Shown here in pieces: positions 33,801-45,955 of a stretch of 64,000 nt of DNA; position 1 is the stretch's first letter, and every line of letters begins with the position of its first letter. Made by a program: the position numbers and the translations under genes. The notes below the pieces were generated by a model. That model saw only the letters and a program-made list of their open reading frames with translations, was not told the origin of the DNA and did not search any database. The stretch covers positions 1 to 64,000 of the forward strand of contig NC_084850.1 of the NCBI RefSeq assembly GCF_033115175.1. Reading direction: 5' to 3'. The DNA is from Lepus europaeus (taxonomy: Eukaryota; Chordata; Mammalia; Lagomorpha; Leporidae).

Positions 33801-34618
33801 TTCGAGGTCTTCTGTGTCTCCATATGAATTTCAGCATCATTTTTTCCAGATCTGAGAAGAAGGTCTTCGGGATCTTGATGGGTATTGCATTGAATGTATA
33901 AATTGCTTTCGGGAGAATAGACATTTTGATGATGTTTGGAAGCTCTTTTTCTCCTGCAGTCTCCCACTGGGTTGCCAAGGTTACCAAATTGTAGCGTCTC
34001 TGGAGAGTACTCACGTGAATTCCATGAGTTCTCTCCTCCACTATCTCTTTTTTTCACAGTCTTAGTTCATTATCACCACACATTCACTAGGTCATAACCT
34101 CCTGTTATTTCACCACCCCCCAGAGTCAGGTTTTTCTGCTTGGCTGAGGGCAGGTGCAGACCTGAGGTCGCTCCACTTATGACGTATGTCCAAAATGGCG
34201 CCTGCTCTTTGTCTTGCTCTCCTTTGAGAGGTGAGCAGAGAGAGAGAAACTCATGCCCGTATCGGTCACTTTTTTTTTCCCTCTCTCTTCTAGATAGCCT
34301 GGTGAACTTTTCCCCATGGGGTTTCAAGCCTCGTTCCCTCTAGTTTACTCTTTCCACTTTCCCGCTGGTGTCTTGGGCTATTGAGGTTCGGCTCACCTCA
34401 CGTTCCAGCACTGGTGTGTTGATTCTGCCACTGGTGTCCCGAACTGTGGACTCCCACGCTCTCCACGCAGGTCCACTGTGAATCACTAGTTCTGGAAGTT
34501 TCCTCTGCTGTTTCTTCCCCTACTCTTCCTTGACCCTGCAGTATCTCCATTTTTATTAAACTGTCTCTTCCCACACTATCAGTGTGCTCCCTTCCTATTC
34601 TGCCATCTTGCCGCTCTC
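30811..34618 (-). mobile_element. L1 5' UTR only, split by a later L1
   Basis: 30811-31088 and 33936-34618 together match the 5' UTR of the full-length L1 (22085-22979), including 'gactgtctgcttt', 'cccactgggttgcca' and 'tgacgtatgtccaaaatggc'. The outer end has a GGCAAGATGGCAG motif. The side toward ORF1 is cut at 30811, where the 5' end of the next L1 begins. Confidence 0.8.
31089..33935 (-). mobile_element. 5'-truncated L1 (ORF2 C-terminus and 3' UTR)
   Basis: Ordinary truncated insertion with a perfect 17-bp target duplication TTGGAAGCTCTTTTTCT (31072-31088 and 33936-33952). ORF2 from about 33935 to 32542 is open and ends in the cysteine region ([16 protein letters not shown]) and the usual terminus. 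The open frame reaching 34041 includes host sequence and is not one protein. The 3' UTR is 31089-32541. Confidence 0.92.
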
Positions 34619-36689
34619 AAAGATACTTTTCAATAACAGGAGTTATGGCAAATTAGTCCAACATTGGAGTGAATCATAATTGTCTGACTTCGCAATTTTG
34701 ATGTCTGACTGCAGATAGCTCTCAGGCCCCACTTCTCCCTTTTCTCCTTCTTCCCCACATGTGGGCAAGCTGGTAAGGAACCATGGCAGGAAGCTGAAAA
34801 CATGCAAGTTGCAGCCCAGGAATGGGAAAACCTCATCTCATCCCCACTACCTCACCACCACAAAACCCCAAGGCAGTTACTCTGCTTCTCTGGCTCTCAG
34901 AAGCCATTCTTGAACCTGCTCAGGAGCCAGTCCAGCTTCTCCCTGGAAAGTCTCATTGTGTGAGTAACAAACCTTTCCTTCCCTCTTGGACAGCAGACAC
35001 AGTGTTTGCACCAAGTTTGGGGTGGAACGGTTCACCCTGCTTCTGTGGAGTGACTGCAATAGCAACCTTCTTACTTCACAGAAGACTGATAAATGGAAAG
35101 AAGCATATGGGTATGATACACTGCCGAAGATACAGGTTTTTCAAGAAATAAAATGTGTGTTGTGTGGGTCAGCCATAGTTGTAATCACTGGGCACAAAAA
35201 ATAAAACCAGTCCTGCCATCAGGAGATGACGTGTTCATGGGTGAGGGTGGGTGGTTGAGCGCGAGAGTTGGGGGAAGCTGTCATAGCTGGAAGTTGTGGA
35301 GACATCTCTGAGGAGTTGACATTTGAGCTGAGACCTGAACAGTGAGAAGGAATGAGCAGCATAAAGATTCTCAGGGACAGAACTGTAGGTAGAAGGAACA
35401 GCAAGTAGCAATGTCATGCATGAGGCAAGAATGAGGACAGTGTATCCAGAAAGAGCAGAGGCACCAGTGTGAATGGAGCAGTGACAGGGACAGAGTAGAG
35501 ACAGATGGCTGACTCTGACAAGGATGACAGAGACGGAACAGCATGCCAAGAAATGAGCACTTTTATCATGCAGGTGGAAATTAAAGATACAAAGCAGGAA
35601 AAGAAACATTGGTGTGGATTCAAACCCAGCTCTGAGCAGCCTTCCCATTGCCTTAAGTAAGCCACTCTAGGAGCAGGCATTTGGCACATGCAGAAAGCCA
35701 CCACATGGGACAGAAGCCAGAGGGCAAGCCAACGCTCAAAGCTGCTTTCTCCTGTCCCTTGTGTCCAGCCCTGGGGAGATCTGTGCTCCCTGGAAGGCAG
35801 CACATGGATAAACATTGAGGGAGGTGAGATCTTGCATGTTCCGCCTTTCCCCACTGCCAACAGAGCACTGCTCACTGCAGCAGCCCCATCTTCTGATGAT
35901 GAGGGCATGTCTGACAGGCCATGCTGGTTCTCTCTTGTTTTGTTGACTTTTCATGTTCGTTGGCAAGAGGCTGATGGCAATCCTATTTCTGATCTGCCCA
36001 TTCAGTATTTTGCTCTCCTCCCCTTAAGTCACCTTCCCACCTCTCCAACCGTGAGACTCTAGTGAAGCTCTCTGCTGCTGTCCCTTCCTTCTCAATGACA
36101 GTGCCATGAGATGACTCTAAACTGCGCTGACACCTCAGCCACATTCTGACTGTGGGGTAGAGATACCGACCCACTTTGTGTCATAGATCAGGAGGTTGAA
36201 AACTCGGGGTAACCTCAACTGTAGAGAATCTGCCACTTCTCCCGTGTGCAGGCAAGGATCCCTGTAGGTGGCTCAGCTGTTTGATTTGTATAAAGGCCTT
36301 GACAGGGAATGAAAAAACTAAAGCTGAGATCCTGAGTCTCCACCCTGACTGGCATCAGACTCCAGTGGGAGTTTAAGAGGATGAGCACGGGGACCTGTCC
36401 CCTGAGCGTTCCAGTGACCCAGTCTAGAGTCCTCAAGGACAAGGGGAGAGGGAGGCTGGATAATGTTGCAAAGCCATAGATTGTTTGGTTTCTTGCCACA
36501 AGCACTGTAAAACTTGCAGTATTCCCAAGCTCACTTCCTGACCAAAGTCTATGTAATGTAAAACACTGGAAAGAGAGCTCAGAAAAGAAAAGATTTTTAA
36601 AGACCCGTCAAGATTTTAAGTAGCTTCAAATCATCAGACCCACCTGTAGTTGTGATTTTAGGAAGGGAAATGAGTTTGTATTCTGCCAT
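34619..36689. other. Low-copy sequence, no gene supported
   Basis: About 2 kb outside recognised young repeats. 34900-35200 has an LTR-like look ('cattgtgtgagtaacaaacc' and AAATAAAATG near 35147) but ends and duplication were not found. Frames of up to 164 codons on the minus strand overlap each other without recognisable domains. Confidence 0.35.
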
Positions 36690-37023
36690 TTTTTTTGACA
36701 GGCAGAGTGAACAGTGAGAGAGACAGAGAGAAAGGTCTTCCTTTGCCATTGGTTCACCCCTCAATGGCCGCTGCGGCCGGCGCGCTGCGGCCGGTGCACT
36801 GCGCTGATCCAAAGCCAAGAGCCAGATGCTTCCTCCTGGTCTCCCATGAAGGTGCAAGGCCCAAGCACTTGGACCATCCTCCACTGCCTTCCCGGGCCAC
36901 AGCAGAGAGCTGGACTGGAAGAGGAGCAACCAGGACAGAATCCAGCACCCCGACCGCGACTAGAACCTGGGGTGCTGGTGTGCCGCAGGCAGAGGATTAG
37001 CCTATTGAGCCGCGGCGCCAGCC
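36690..37023 (-). mobile_element. C-type SINE, antisense
   Basis: Antisense poly(A), GACAGGCAGAGTGAACAGTG tail signature, GC-rich middle, and head GGCTGGCGCCGCGGCTCAAT ending at 37023. Confidence 0.92.
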
Positions 37024-37860
37024 TTTCTTCTGTCTTAAGGGCATCTTTCTGAGAGGATCTCTTACTGAACTCTTTCACAAAACCAAGCCATTACTTTGCC
37101 ATCTTATCAGCAGGAACTTCTTGGATGTCCTTGGCACTGGAGCATGGCAGCTCTCAGCCCAGATCCTGGTGGGTTTGCGGGCTGTGACTGACTGGGCAAG
37201 CCCTGCTCTTCGCTGCAGAGACCAGCCGGGTGCTCTGAGCTGCCTGGAGGAAGGAGGGCCACGGCTGTCTTTGTTTTCTTTTAACCTTTGGGGAAAGGTG
37301 CTGTGATGCGGTGGCTTTTCCTGCCACCTTTTTGTTGAGTAGCACCCGTGTTTTCCTGAAGTGACAGCATCTGCTGCTCCTCCAGCTGAAGATGTTTTTG
37401 CACCATGTGGATTAGCAAACTGTATCTTTAGCCTGATGCTTGAAAAGCACATCTATCATTACCTCGAAAACCTCATCACTTCCAAGTTTATTTTAGTTCT
37501 CTCTTGTTGCCCTTCCAAAAACCTGAGTTGAAGACAACAGTTTTTTTTTTATATGCCTGGTTGTGATTTTTTAAAAACAAATTAAAGGAAAAACATGTTG
37601 CAGCTCATGTTGGAGGAGGCCTGACATCTCCTGGGCCTCAGCCCTGAGCGCCCACCAGTAACACTCAGTGTGGCTGGTACTGCTCCCTGTAGTCCACTTG
37701 AGAGTGTAGGTGGTTTTGGTTAGGGATCAAGTTTAGGACCTAAGGACCCCGGAGAAGCGCCGAGGGTGTTTTGTGAGTAGTGTCCCTGCACAATCTTTTC
37801 TCCTTGAGGGCAGAAGTGAAACGGAACTCTGTGTCCTTCCACAGCATGGAGAAAGAAAAT
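37024..37860. other. Low-copy sequence
   Basis: No gene or repeat recognised. Contains A- and T-rich runs at about 37540-37590. Confidence 0.35.
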
Positions 37861-37864
37861 AAAA

Positions 37865-38165
37865 ATCTTTCCAACAACAACAAAAAATAAGTTAAGCCAC
37901 CACTCAGGACACCCGCACCCCATATCAGAGTGCTTAGAACCAAGCTCCAGCTCTGCTCCACACTTCAGCTTCCTGCTAAATGTACACCCTTGAAGGCAGC
38001 AGGTGATGGCTCAACTGGTTGGATCCTTGCCACCCCAGTGGGAGACCTGGATCTTGTTTTCTGCTCCCAGCTTCAGCCTGGCCCAGCCCAAGCCATTGTG
38101 GGCATTTGGGGAGTGAACCAGTGGGTAGGAGATCTACTCTGCATTTCAAAGAAATTAAATAAATA
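37865..38165 (+). mobile_element. Older C-type SINE
   Basis: Diverged head ('aagttaagccaccactcagg'), 'gcaccccatatcagagtgct', 'ggcatttggggagtgaacca', then AAATTAAATAAATAG. Confidence 0.8.
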
Positions 38166-38339
38166 GATGCAATTTACAAAAAGACAATCACTTTATTTGT
38201 GTGAGCCTGTGTTTCCTCACTGGTAAAGCGTGTGAAGTCATGCCCACACTGCAGAACTATTATGATATTAAGCAAGTGACTGGCCAGCAGTCAGAGGTCA
38301 GCAAACTGTGGCTACAAAAGTTCTCATGTACCGCTCTCT

Positions 38340-38550
38340 GAGATGTTTTTGCACTACAATGCACACCTGTTGGAAGGCAGCAGTGATTGGATCCCTGCCA
38401 CCACGTGGGAGACCTTGATTGAATTCCTGGTTCCCTGCTCCCAACTTTGGCTCTGGACCAGTCCTGCCCAAGGCAGACATTTGGGAAGTAAAGTAGCAGA
38501 TGGGGATTCTCTATCTGTATCATTTCTCTGTATCATTGAAAATAAAAGGT
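38340..38550 (+). mobile_element. Partial SINE (3' two-thirds)
   Basis: Begins in the middle of the SINE ('gaaggcagcagtgattgg') and continues through 'acatttgggaagtaaagtag' to AAAATAAAAG; the head is missing. Confidence 0.7.
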
Positions 38551-38642
38551 AAATTTTCAAACTGATGGTGAAACACAGATTGGTTTAATTACCCGTGCTG
38601 ACACACTTGAATTCCATGTGGTAGTTAAAATATTCAAAATGG

Positions 38643-39250
38643 TGGCCGGCGCCGTGGCTCAACAGGCTAATCCTCCGCCTTGCGGCGCCGGCACACCGGG
38701 TTCTAGTCCCGGTTGGGGCACCGATCCTGTCCCGGTTGCCCCTCTTCCAGGCCAGCTCTCTGCTGTGGCTAGGGAGTGCAGTGGAGGATGGCCCAAGTCC
38801 TTGGGTCCTGCACCCCATGGGAGACCAGGAGAAGCACCTGGCTCCTGCCATCGGAACAGCGCGGTGCGCCGGCCGCAGCGCGCTACCGCGGCGGCCATTG
38901 GAGGGTGAACCAACGGCAAAAGGAAGACCTTTTTTTTTTTTTTTTTTTTTTTATTTTTGACAGGCAGAGTGGACAGTGAGAGAGAGAGACAGAGAGAAAG
39001 GTCTTCCTTTGCCGTTGGTTCACCCTCTAATGGCCGCCGCGGTAGCGCGCTGCGGCCGGCGCACTGCGCTGTTCCGATGGCAGGAGCCAGGTGCTTCTCC
39101 TGGTCTCCCATGGGGTGCAGAGCCCAAACACTTGGGCCATCCTCCACTGCACTCCCTGGCCACAGCAGAGAGCTGGCCTGGAAGAGGGGCAACCAGGAAG
39201 ACCTTTCTCTCTGTCTCTCTCTCTCACTGTCCACTCTGCCTGTCAAAAAA
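38643..39250 (+). mobile_element. Young C-type SINE interrupted by another SINE
   Basis: Near-consensus head at 38643. Perfect 16-bp target duplication AAAATATTCAAAATGG at 38627-38642 and 39251-39266. Its tail resumes at 39195 after the inserted SINE. Confidence 0.93.
38933..39194 (-). mobile_element. SINE inserted antisense within a SINE
   Basis: 5'-truncated copy, antisense, with target duplication AGGAAGACCTTT (38921-38932 and 39195-39206). It shares the uncommon CGCGCTACCGCGGCGGCC block with its host, so both come from the same young subfamily. Together they make an inverted repeat with arms of about 200 bp. Confidence 0.92.
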
Positions 39251-39682
39251 AAAATATTCAAAATGGAAATCTCACGGCACAAATAAAACACCACATTTCA
39301 TTTGGATAACTATTATCAAACAAATAAAATAAAGCCATAAAAGAACAGATTTTGGCGAGGATGTGGAGCAATTAGAAGCCTTGTTGTGTCCTGCTGGTGA
39401 GAATGGAAAATGGTGCAAAACAACATAGTGGAACCACAACAAAAAGGAACATAGGATTACCATGTGGTCCAGCAGTTACACCCAAAAGAAGGGAAAGCAT
39501 GATCCTGATGAAGTTCGTATGCTCCTATTCACAGCAGCAGACTAGAACAAGCAGGAGAAAGAGTATCTGGACCTGAAGACATGTCTTTTGTAATTTCCCA
39601 GTCAGACAGAAAAAGAAAACATAATGAAAACAATGACAGCTAGCCTTGAGACACCGCTGAACAAACTAATGGGGGTATTTTT

Positions 39683-39716
39683 ACACTTGATCTTAGCCAA
39701 AAGGCCGAGAAGCAAT
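39683..39716 (-). ncRNA. Retro-inserted 5' fragment of U2 snRNA (34 nt, pseudogene)
   Basis: The minus strand matches the first 34 nt of U2 snRNA (starting ATTGCTTCTCGGCCTTTTGG), differing only by one CpG-type change (ATCG to ATTG). It is flanked by a 16-bp duplication AATGGGGGTATTTTTA at 39668-39683 and 39718-39733, the mark of L1-type target-primed insertion. It has no promoter and no Sm site, so it is not a functional snRNA. Confidence 0.85.
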
Positions 39717-40365
39717 AAATGGGGGTATTTTTATGGGAATCCCAGAGGCAAAGGAGAAGAGTAAAGGCACAGTAAACCTATTCAATGAAATGGTAGCTGA
39801 AAACTTCCCCAATCTGGAAAAGATGTAGACACTCAAGTGCAGGAGGTCCATCGGACCCCACAGCACCATGGCACTGTATAGTCCAACTCTCAAAAGTACA
39901 ATACAAAGACACACTTCTAAAATTTGCAAGAGAAAAGTGCCAGGTTGCTTTTAAGGAAACCCCCATTAGATTGACAGCAGACTTTTTAAAAATGGGAAAT
40001 CTTACAGACCAGAAGGGAATGCAATGACATAGTCTAAGTCCTGAAAGAAAAAATCTGCCAACCTAGAATACTTACCTAGCAAAATTATCTTTCATAAAAG
40101 AAGGAGAAATAAAAATTTCCCAAGACAAGCAGAATCTGAAGGAATTCATCACCAGATCAGTCTTAGAAAAGATGCTTAAGGGTGTCTACCATACAGAAAC
40201 AAATGAAAAAGGCAACTACAACCATGAAATATGTGAAAGACTAAAATCCACTAGAACAAGAACAAAAGACATTCAAAATAAATAGAAGAAATTTTAAAGA
40301 AAAGAGTGACAAGAAAAAGTCATAAGTTACTATTTAATAACTTGGAACAAAAATGGACTAAATCT

Positions 40366-40655
40366 TAATGATTTATTTATTTTATTTGAATGTCAGAGTT
40401 ACAGAGAGAGGGAGAGGGAGCAAGCTCTTCCACCTGCTGTATCACTCTTGAAATGGCCGGGGCTGAGTCAGGCCGAAGCCAGGAGTGTGGAATTCTATCT
40501 GGGTCTCCCACACCTGGGCCATCTTCTGCTTTTCCAGCTTTTCAGGTACACTGGCAGGGAGCTGATCAGAGGAGGAGCAGCTGGGACACAAACCCTGCTC
40601 ATATGGAATGCCAGCATCATAGGCGCCAGATTAACCCACTATCCTAATGGCAGCC
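40366..40655 (-). mobile_element. Older SINE, antisense
   Basis: ATTTATTTATTTTATTTGAA start, GAGAGAGGGAGAGGG tract, and antisense head ending 'taatggcagcccc'. Confidence 0.8.
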
Positions 40656-40689
40656 CCATTTATTAGATTGAAACATAACAGAGTGGTTG

Positions 40690-40975
40690 AGTGGATGTTT
40701 TTTCTATTTAAAAAATTTTGTTAATATAAAGAGAATAGATTTCATGTATCCCATAGGTACAGTTGTAAGAAGACAATCATACTTTCCTCCCTCCTCCCTC
40801 CCTCAATCCCCTTCCTTCCTTTTTTTCTTTGATTTTTGCAAAAACATAATTTAGGTCCACTCTATAATCACAGGCTTAGTGTACCCCTAAACATAATATT
40901 CAATAAGTGAAAAGTGTGAAGACCACAGTTCCACAGGAGTTTAAACAAGGGCTAAAAACAACAATCAAATGGAAT
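40690..40975 (-). mobile_element. Old L1 3'-end fragment, antisense
   Basis: Contains 'catgtatcccataggtacag' and a CT-rich 'cctccctcctccctccctca' run, typical in texture of an old antisense L1 3' UTR. The host L1 ORF2 continues after it. Confidence 0.5.
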
Positions 40976-41079
40976 GGATTTTTAAAAAGAGACCCAACAA
41001 TATGCTGCCCATAAGGAATTTACTTCACCAGTAGACACTTAGAGACTGATAATGAAAACATGAAAAAAGATATTCCATG

Positions 41080-41409
41080 GACCGGCGCCATGGCTCACTT
41101 GGTTAATCCTCCACTTGCTGTGCCAGTATCCCATATGGGCACTGGGTTCTAGGCCCAGCTGCTTCTCTTCCAGTCCAGCTCTCTGCTGTGGCCCGGGAAG
41201 GCAGTAGAGGATGGCCCAAGTGCTTGGGCCCCTGCACCAGCATGGGAGACCAGGAGGAAGCACCTGGCTCCTGGCTTCGGATCAGCGCAGCTCCAGCCAT
41301 AGCGGCCATCTGGGGAGTGAACCAATGGAAGGAAGACATTTCTCTCTGTCTCTCTCTCTCACTGTCTATAACTCTGTCAAATAAAAAATAAATAAATAAA
41401 AATTAAATT
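41080..41409 (+). mobile_element. C-type SINE
   Basis: Head ACCGGCGCCATGGCTCACTT; target duplication AAAAAGATATTCCATG at 41064-41079 and 41410-41425. Confidence 0.93.
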
Positions 41410-41569
41410 AAAAAGATATTCCATGCAAACAGAAACCAAAATGAGCAGGAGTAGTTATACAAAACAGACATTAAGACAAAAGCTGTAAAAAGAGACAAAG
41501 ATGGTCACCACCTAATAACCAAGGAATCAAGTGAAAAAGAAGATATGATAATTATAAACAAAGTCTATG

Positions 41570-41903
41570 GGGCCGGTGCTGTGGTACAGAGGGTTAACGC
41601 CCTGGCCTAAAGCTCCGGCATCCCATATGGGCGTCGGTTCTAGTCCCAGCTGCTCCTCTTCCGATCCAGCTCTCTGCTGTGGCCTGGGAAAGCAGTAGAA
41701 GATGGCCCAAGTCCTTGGGCCCCTGCACCCACGTGGAAGACCTGGAGGAAGCTCCTGGCACCTGGCTTCGAATCGGCACAGCTCTGGCCATTGCAGCCAA
41801 TTGGGGAGTGAACCATTGGATGGAAGACCTCTCTCTCTCTCTCTGCCTCTCCTCTCTCTGTGTAACTCTGACTTTCAAATAAATAAATAAATATTTTTTA
41901 AAA
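41570..41903 (+). mobile_element. C-type SINE
   Basis: Head GGGGCCGGTGCTGTGGTACA; target duplication AAACAAAGTCTATG at 41556-41569 and 41904-41917; ends in AAATAAATAAATA. Confidence 0.93.
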
Positions 41904-43159
41904 AAACAAAGTCTATGCACTTAATGCTGCAGCATCCAGTTTTATAAAACCACCATCATTAGATCTAAAGTGAAAGAAAAACTCCAATATGATAATAGTG
42001 GGGTATTTCAACAACCTGCATTCATCAATCAACACATTGCTCAGACAAAAAAGTCAACAAAGAAACATGAGAGTTAAACTACTCCAGGCACCAAAGAGAT
42101 GCAGCAGATATTTATAGAATATTCCATCCAACAGCTTCCGCATGCTCATTCTTTCCATGAGTACATGGGACATACATTAGGCCACAAACAAGTCTTAATC
42201 TATTTTAAAAGCTGGAAATCAACTCATGTATCTTTCTAGACCACAGTAGAATAAAATTAGAAATTGACAAATAAAGAAACTCTAGAAATTATACAAATAC
42301 ACGGAGCCTAAACATCATGCTCTTAAATGAACAGCAGTTATTAATCAAAAGGGAAATTTTAAAATTCCTTGAAACTACTGAAAGTGGGAACAACATATCA
42401 TGACTTATGGGACACAGCGGAAGCAGTACTGAGGGATATTTATAGCAGTCAGTGTCCATGTCCACACCACCAAAAAAAAACCCAGACAGATATCAAATAA
42501 ACAACATGACAGTGCCTACAAGGACCTAGGAAAACAAAGTAAAAACCAAACTGAAAGTCATTAGAAGGCAAGAAATAGTAAGAATTAGAGAACTCAATGA
42601 AATAGAGACCTAGGAAAATACAAAAGATTAATGAAACAGAGTTGGTGTTTTGAAAAGGTCAATAAAACTTATACACCTCTAGCTAGACTAAAGGAAAAAA
42701 GAGGGAGGTCTCAAATTAATGAAGAGAACTATGGTTGATACCTGAGAAATGCAAAGGACCATTAGGGACTACTACAAAAATGTATGACAACAAATTGGAA
42801 AACCTACAAAAATGGATTAATTTCTGGATACATATAACTTATCAACATTGAGTCACAAAGACATAGAAAACATGAACAGACCAGTAACAAGTAATGAGGT
42901 TGAATTCATAATAAATATCTTCCATCAGAGAAAATCCAAGAACCAGATGACTTCACTGCCAATTCTACCATACTTTTAAGGAAGAAATAATACCAATTAT
43001 TCTCAAACTATTCCACAAATTGAAAGGGAGAGAATCCTTTTGAAACTCATGCTACAAGGGCAGCTTTTCTCTGATTCCAAAACCAGAGGACACAGCAGAA
43101 AACAAAAACTGTAGATTGGTAAACCTGGTGAACACAGATGCAAAAATTCTCCCCCAAAT

Positions 43160-45710
43160 AAATCTATCAGAAATGGATAGATTCCTGGATACAAACAACC
43201 TACCTAAATTGAACCAGGAAGACATAGAAAACCTAAACAGACCCATAACTGAGACAGAAATTGAAACAGTAATAAAGGCCCTCCCAACAAAGAAAAGCCC
43301 AGGGCCAGATGGATTCACTGCTGAGTTCTACCAGACATTTAGAGAAGAACTAACTCCAATTCTCCTCAAACTATTCAGGGCAATCGAAAAAGAGGGAATC
43401 CTCCCAAATTCTTTTTATGAAGCCAGCATCACATTAATTCCTAAGCAGGAAAAAGATGCAGCATTGAAAGAGAATTACAGACCAATACCCCTGATGAACA
43501 TAGATGCAAAAATCCTCAATAAAATTCTGGCCAATAGAATGCAACAACACATCAGAAAAATCATACACGCAGACCAAGTGGGATTTATCCCTGGTATGCA
43601 GGGATGGTTAATGTTCGCGAAACAATCAACGTGATACACCACATTAACAGACTGCAGAAGAAAAACCATATGATTCTCTCAATAGATGCAGAGAAAGCAT
43701 TTGATAAAATACAACACCCTTTCATGATGAAAACCCTAAGCAAACTGGGTATAAAAGGAACATTCCTCAATACAAAGCAATTTATGAAAAACCTACGGCC
43801 AGTATCCTATTGAACGGGGAAAAGTTGGAAGCATTTCCACTGAGATCTGGTACCAGACAGGGATGCCCACTCTCACCACTGCTATTCAATATAGTTCTGG
43901 AAGTTTTATCCAGAGCTATTAGGCAAGAAAAAGAAATTAAAGGGATACAAATCGGGAAGGACGAACTCAAACTATCCCTCTTTGCAGATGATATGATTCT
44001 TTATTTAGGGGACCCAAAGAACTCTACTAAGAGACTACTGGAACTCATCGAAGAGTTTGGCAAAGTAGCAGGATATAAAATCAATGCACAAAAATCAACA
44101 GCCTTTGTATACACAGGCAATGCCACGGCGGAGGAAGAACTTCTAAGATCAATCCCATTCTCAATAGCTACAAAAACAATCAAATACCTTGGAATAAACT
44201 TAACCAAGGATGTTAAAGATCTCTACGATGAAAACTACAAAACCTTAGAGAAAGAAATAGAAGAGGATACCAAAAAATGGAGGAATCTTCCATGCTCATG
44301 GATTGGAAGAATCAACATCATCAAAATGTCCATTCTCCCAAAAGCAATTTATACATTCAATGCAATACCAATCAAAATAGCAAAGACATTCTTCTCAGAT
44401 CTGGAAAAAGTGATGCTGAAATTCATATGGAGACACAGGAGACCTCAAATAGCCAAAACAATCCTGTACAACAAAAACAAAGCTGGAGGCATCACAATAC
44501 CTGATTTCAGGGCATACTACAGGGCAGTAGTTATCAAAACAGCATGGTACTGGTACAGAAACAGATGGATCGACCAATGGAACAGAACAGAAATACCAGA
44601 AATCAACCCAAAAATCTACAGCCAACTCATATTTGATCAAGTATCCAAAACCAATCCCTGGAGTAAGGACAGTCTATTCAATAAATGGTGCTGGGAAAAC
44701 TGGATTTCCACTTGCAGAATCATGAAGCAAGATCCCTACCTTTCACCTTACACAAAAATTCACTCAACATGGATCAAAAACTTAAATCTACGACCAGACA
44801 CCATCAAATTATTAGAGAGCATTGGAGAAACCCTGCAAGATATAGGCACAGGTAAAGACTTCTTGGAAAATACCCCAGGAGCATAGGCAGTCAATGCCAA
44901 AATTAACGTTTGGGATTGCATCAAATTGAGAAGCTTCTGTACTGCAAAAGAAACAGTCAGGAAAGTGAATAGGCAACCGACAGAATGGAAAAAACATTTG
45001 CAAACTACACTACAGATAAAGGGTTGATAACCAGAATCTGCAAAGAAATCAAGAATCTCCACAACATCAAAACAAACAATCCACTTAAGAGATGGGCCAA
45101 AGACCTCAACAGACATCTTTCCAAAGAGGAAATCCAAATGGCCATCAGACACATGAAAAAATGTTCAAGATCACTAGCAATCAGGGAAATGCAAATCAAA
45201 ACCACAATGAGGTTTCACCTCACCCCGGTGAGAATGGCTCACATTCAGAAATCTACCAACTATAGATGCTGTAGAGGATGTGGGGAAAAAGGGACACTAA
45301 CCCACTGTTGGTGGGAATGCAAACTGGTTAAGCCACTATGGAAGTCAGTCTGGAGATTCCTCAGAAACCGGAATATAACCCTACCATACAACCCAGCCAT
45401 CCCACTCCTTGGAATTCACCCAAAAGAAATTAATTTGGCAAAGAAAAAAGCCATCTGCACATTAATGTTTATTGCAGCTCAATTCACAATAGCTAAGACC
45501 TGGAACCAACCCAAATGTCCATCAACAGTAGACTGGATAAAGAAACTATGGGACATGTACTCTATGGAATAGTATACAGCAGTCAAAAACAATGAAACCC
45601 AGTCATTTGCAACAAAATGGAGGAATCTGGAAAGCATCATGCTAAGTGAATTAAGCCAGTCCCAAAGAAACAAATATCATTTGTTTTCCCTGATCGACAA
45701 CAACTAACTG
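43160..45710 (+). pseudogene. L1 ORF2 second half, broken
   Basis: Begins at [20 protein letters not shown]. The RT domain has an intact FADD near 43985. The frame shifts near 43610 and 43770, there is a stop near 44884 and another shift near 44985. The cysteine segment survives as [16 protein letters not shown]. Not functional. Confidence 0.88.
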
Positions 45711-45955
45711 AGCACCAAAGGGTAACCTGTGGAAGTGTTATGGACACTATGAGAAATAGTGAACCTCCTAGGGGAAGGCACTCTGTTGACTTTCATTACT
45801 TGGCTGGCCTGGGAGGAGAGCTGGCCAGGTAAAGGCAGGGGGCATCTCTAACAAGAAATTTACAGTTCTGCCTGCAATGTTGCTGACCCTACTTGACCAT
45901 CCCCTCAGCTGCAGTGGTCACTTTGGAAGTTGGGCTGAGTGAAGGGCTTTTCAGC

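Noticed and set aside
32542-34041. A single 499-codon protein
   Set aside because: The frame crosses the L1 insertion boundary at 33935 into an older L1 5' UTR.
35235-35908. Overlapping minus-strand frames of 137 and 164 codons
   Set aside because: No domains, no splice or promoter support, and mutually overlapping phases.
38659-39294. 211-codon minus-strand frame
   Set aside because: Lies within two SINEs in opposite orientation.
39683-39716. Functional U2 snRNA gene
   Set aside because: Only 34 nt, no promoter, no Sm site, flanked by target duplication.
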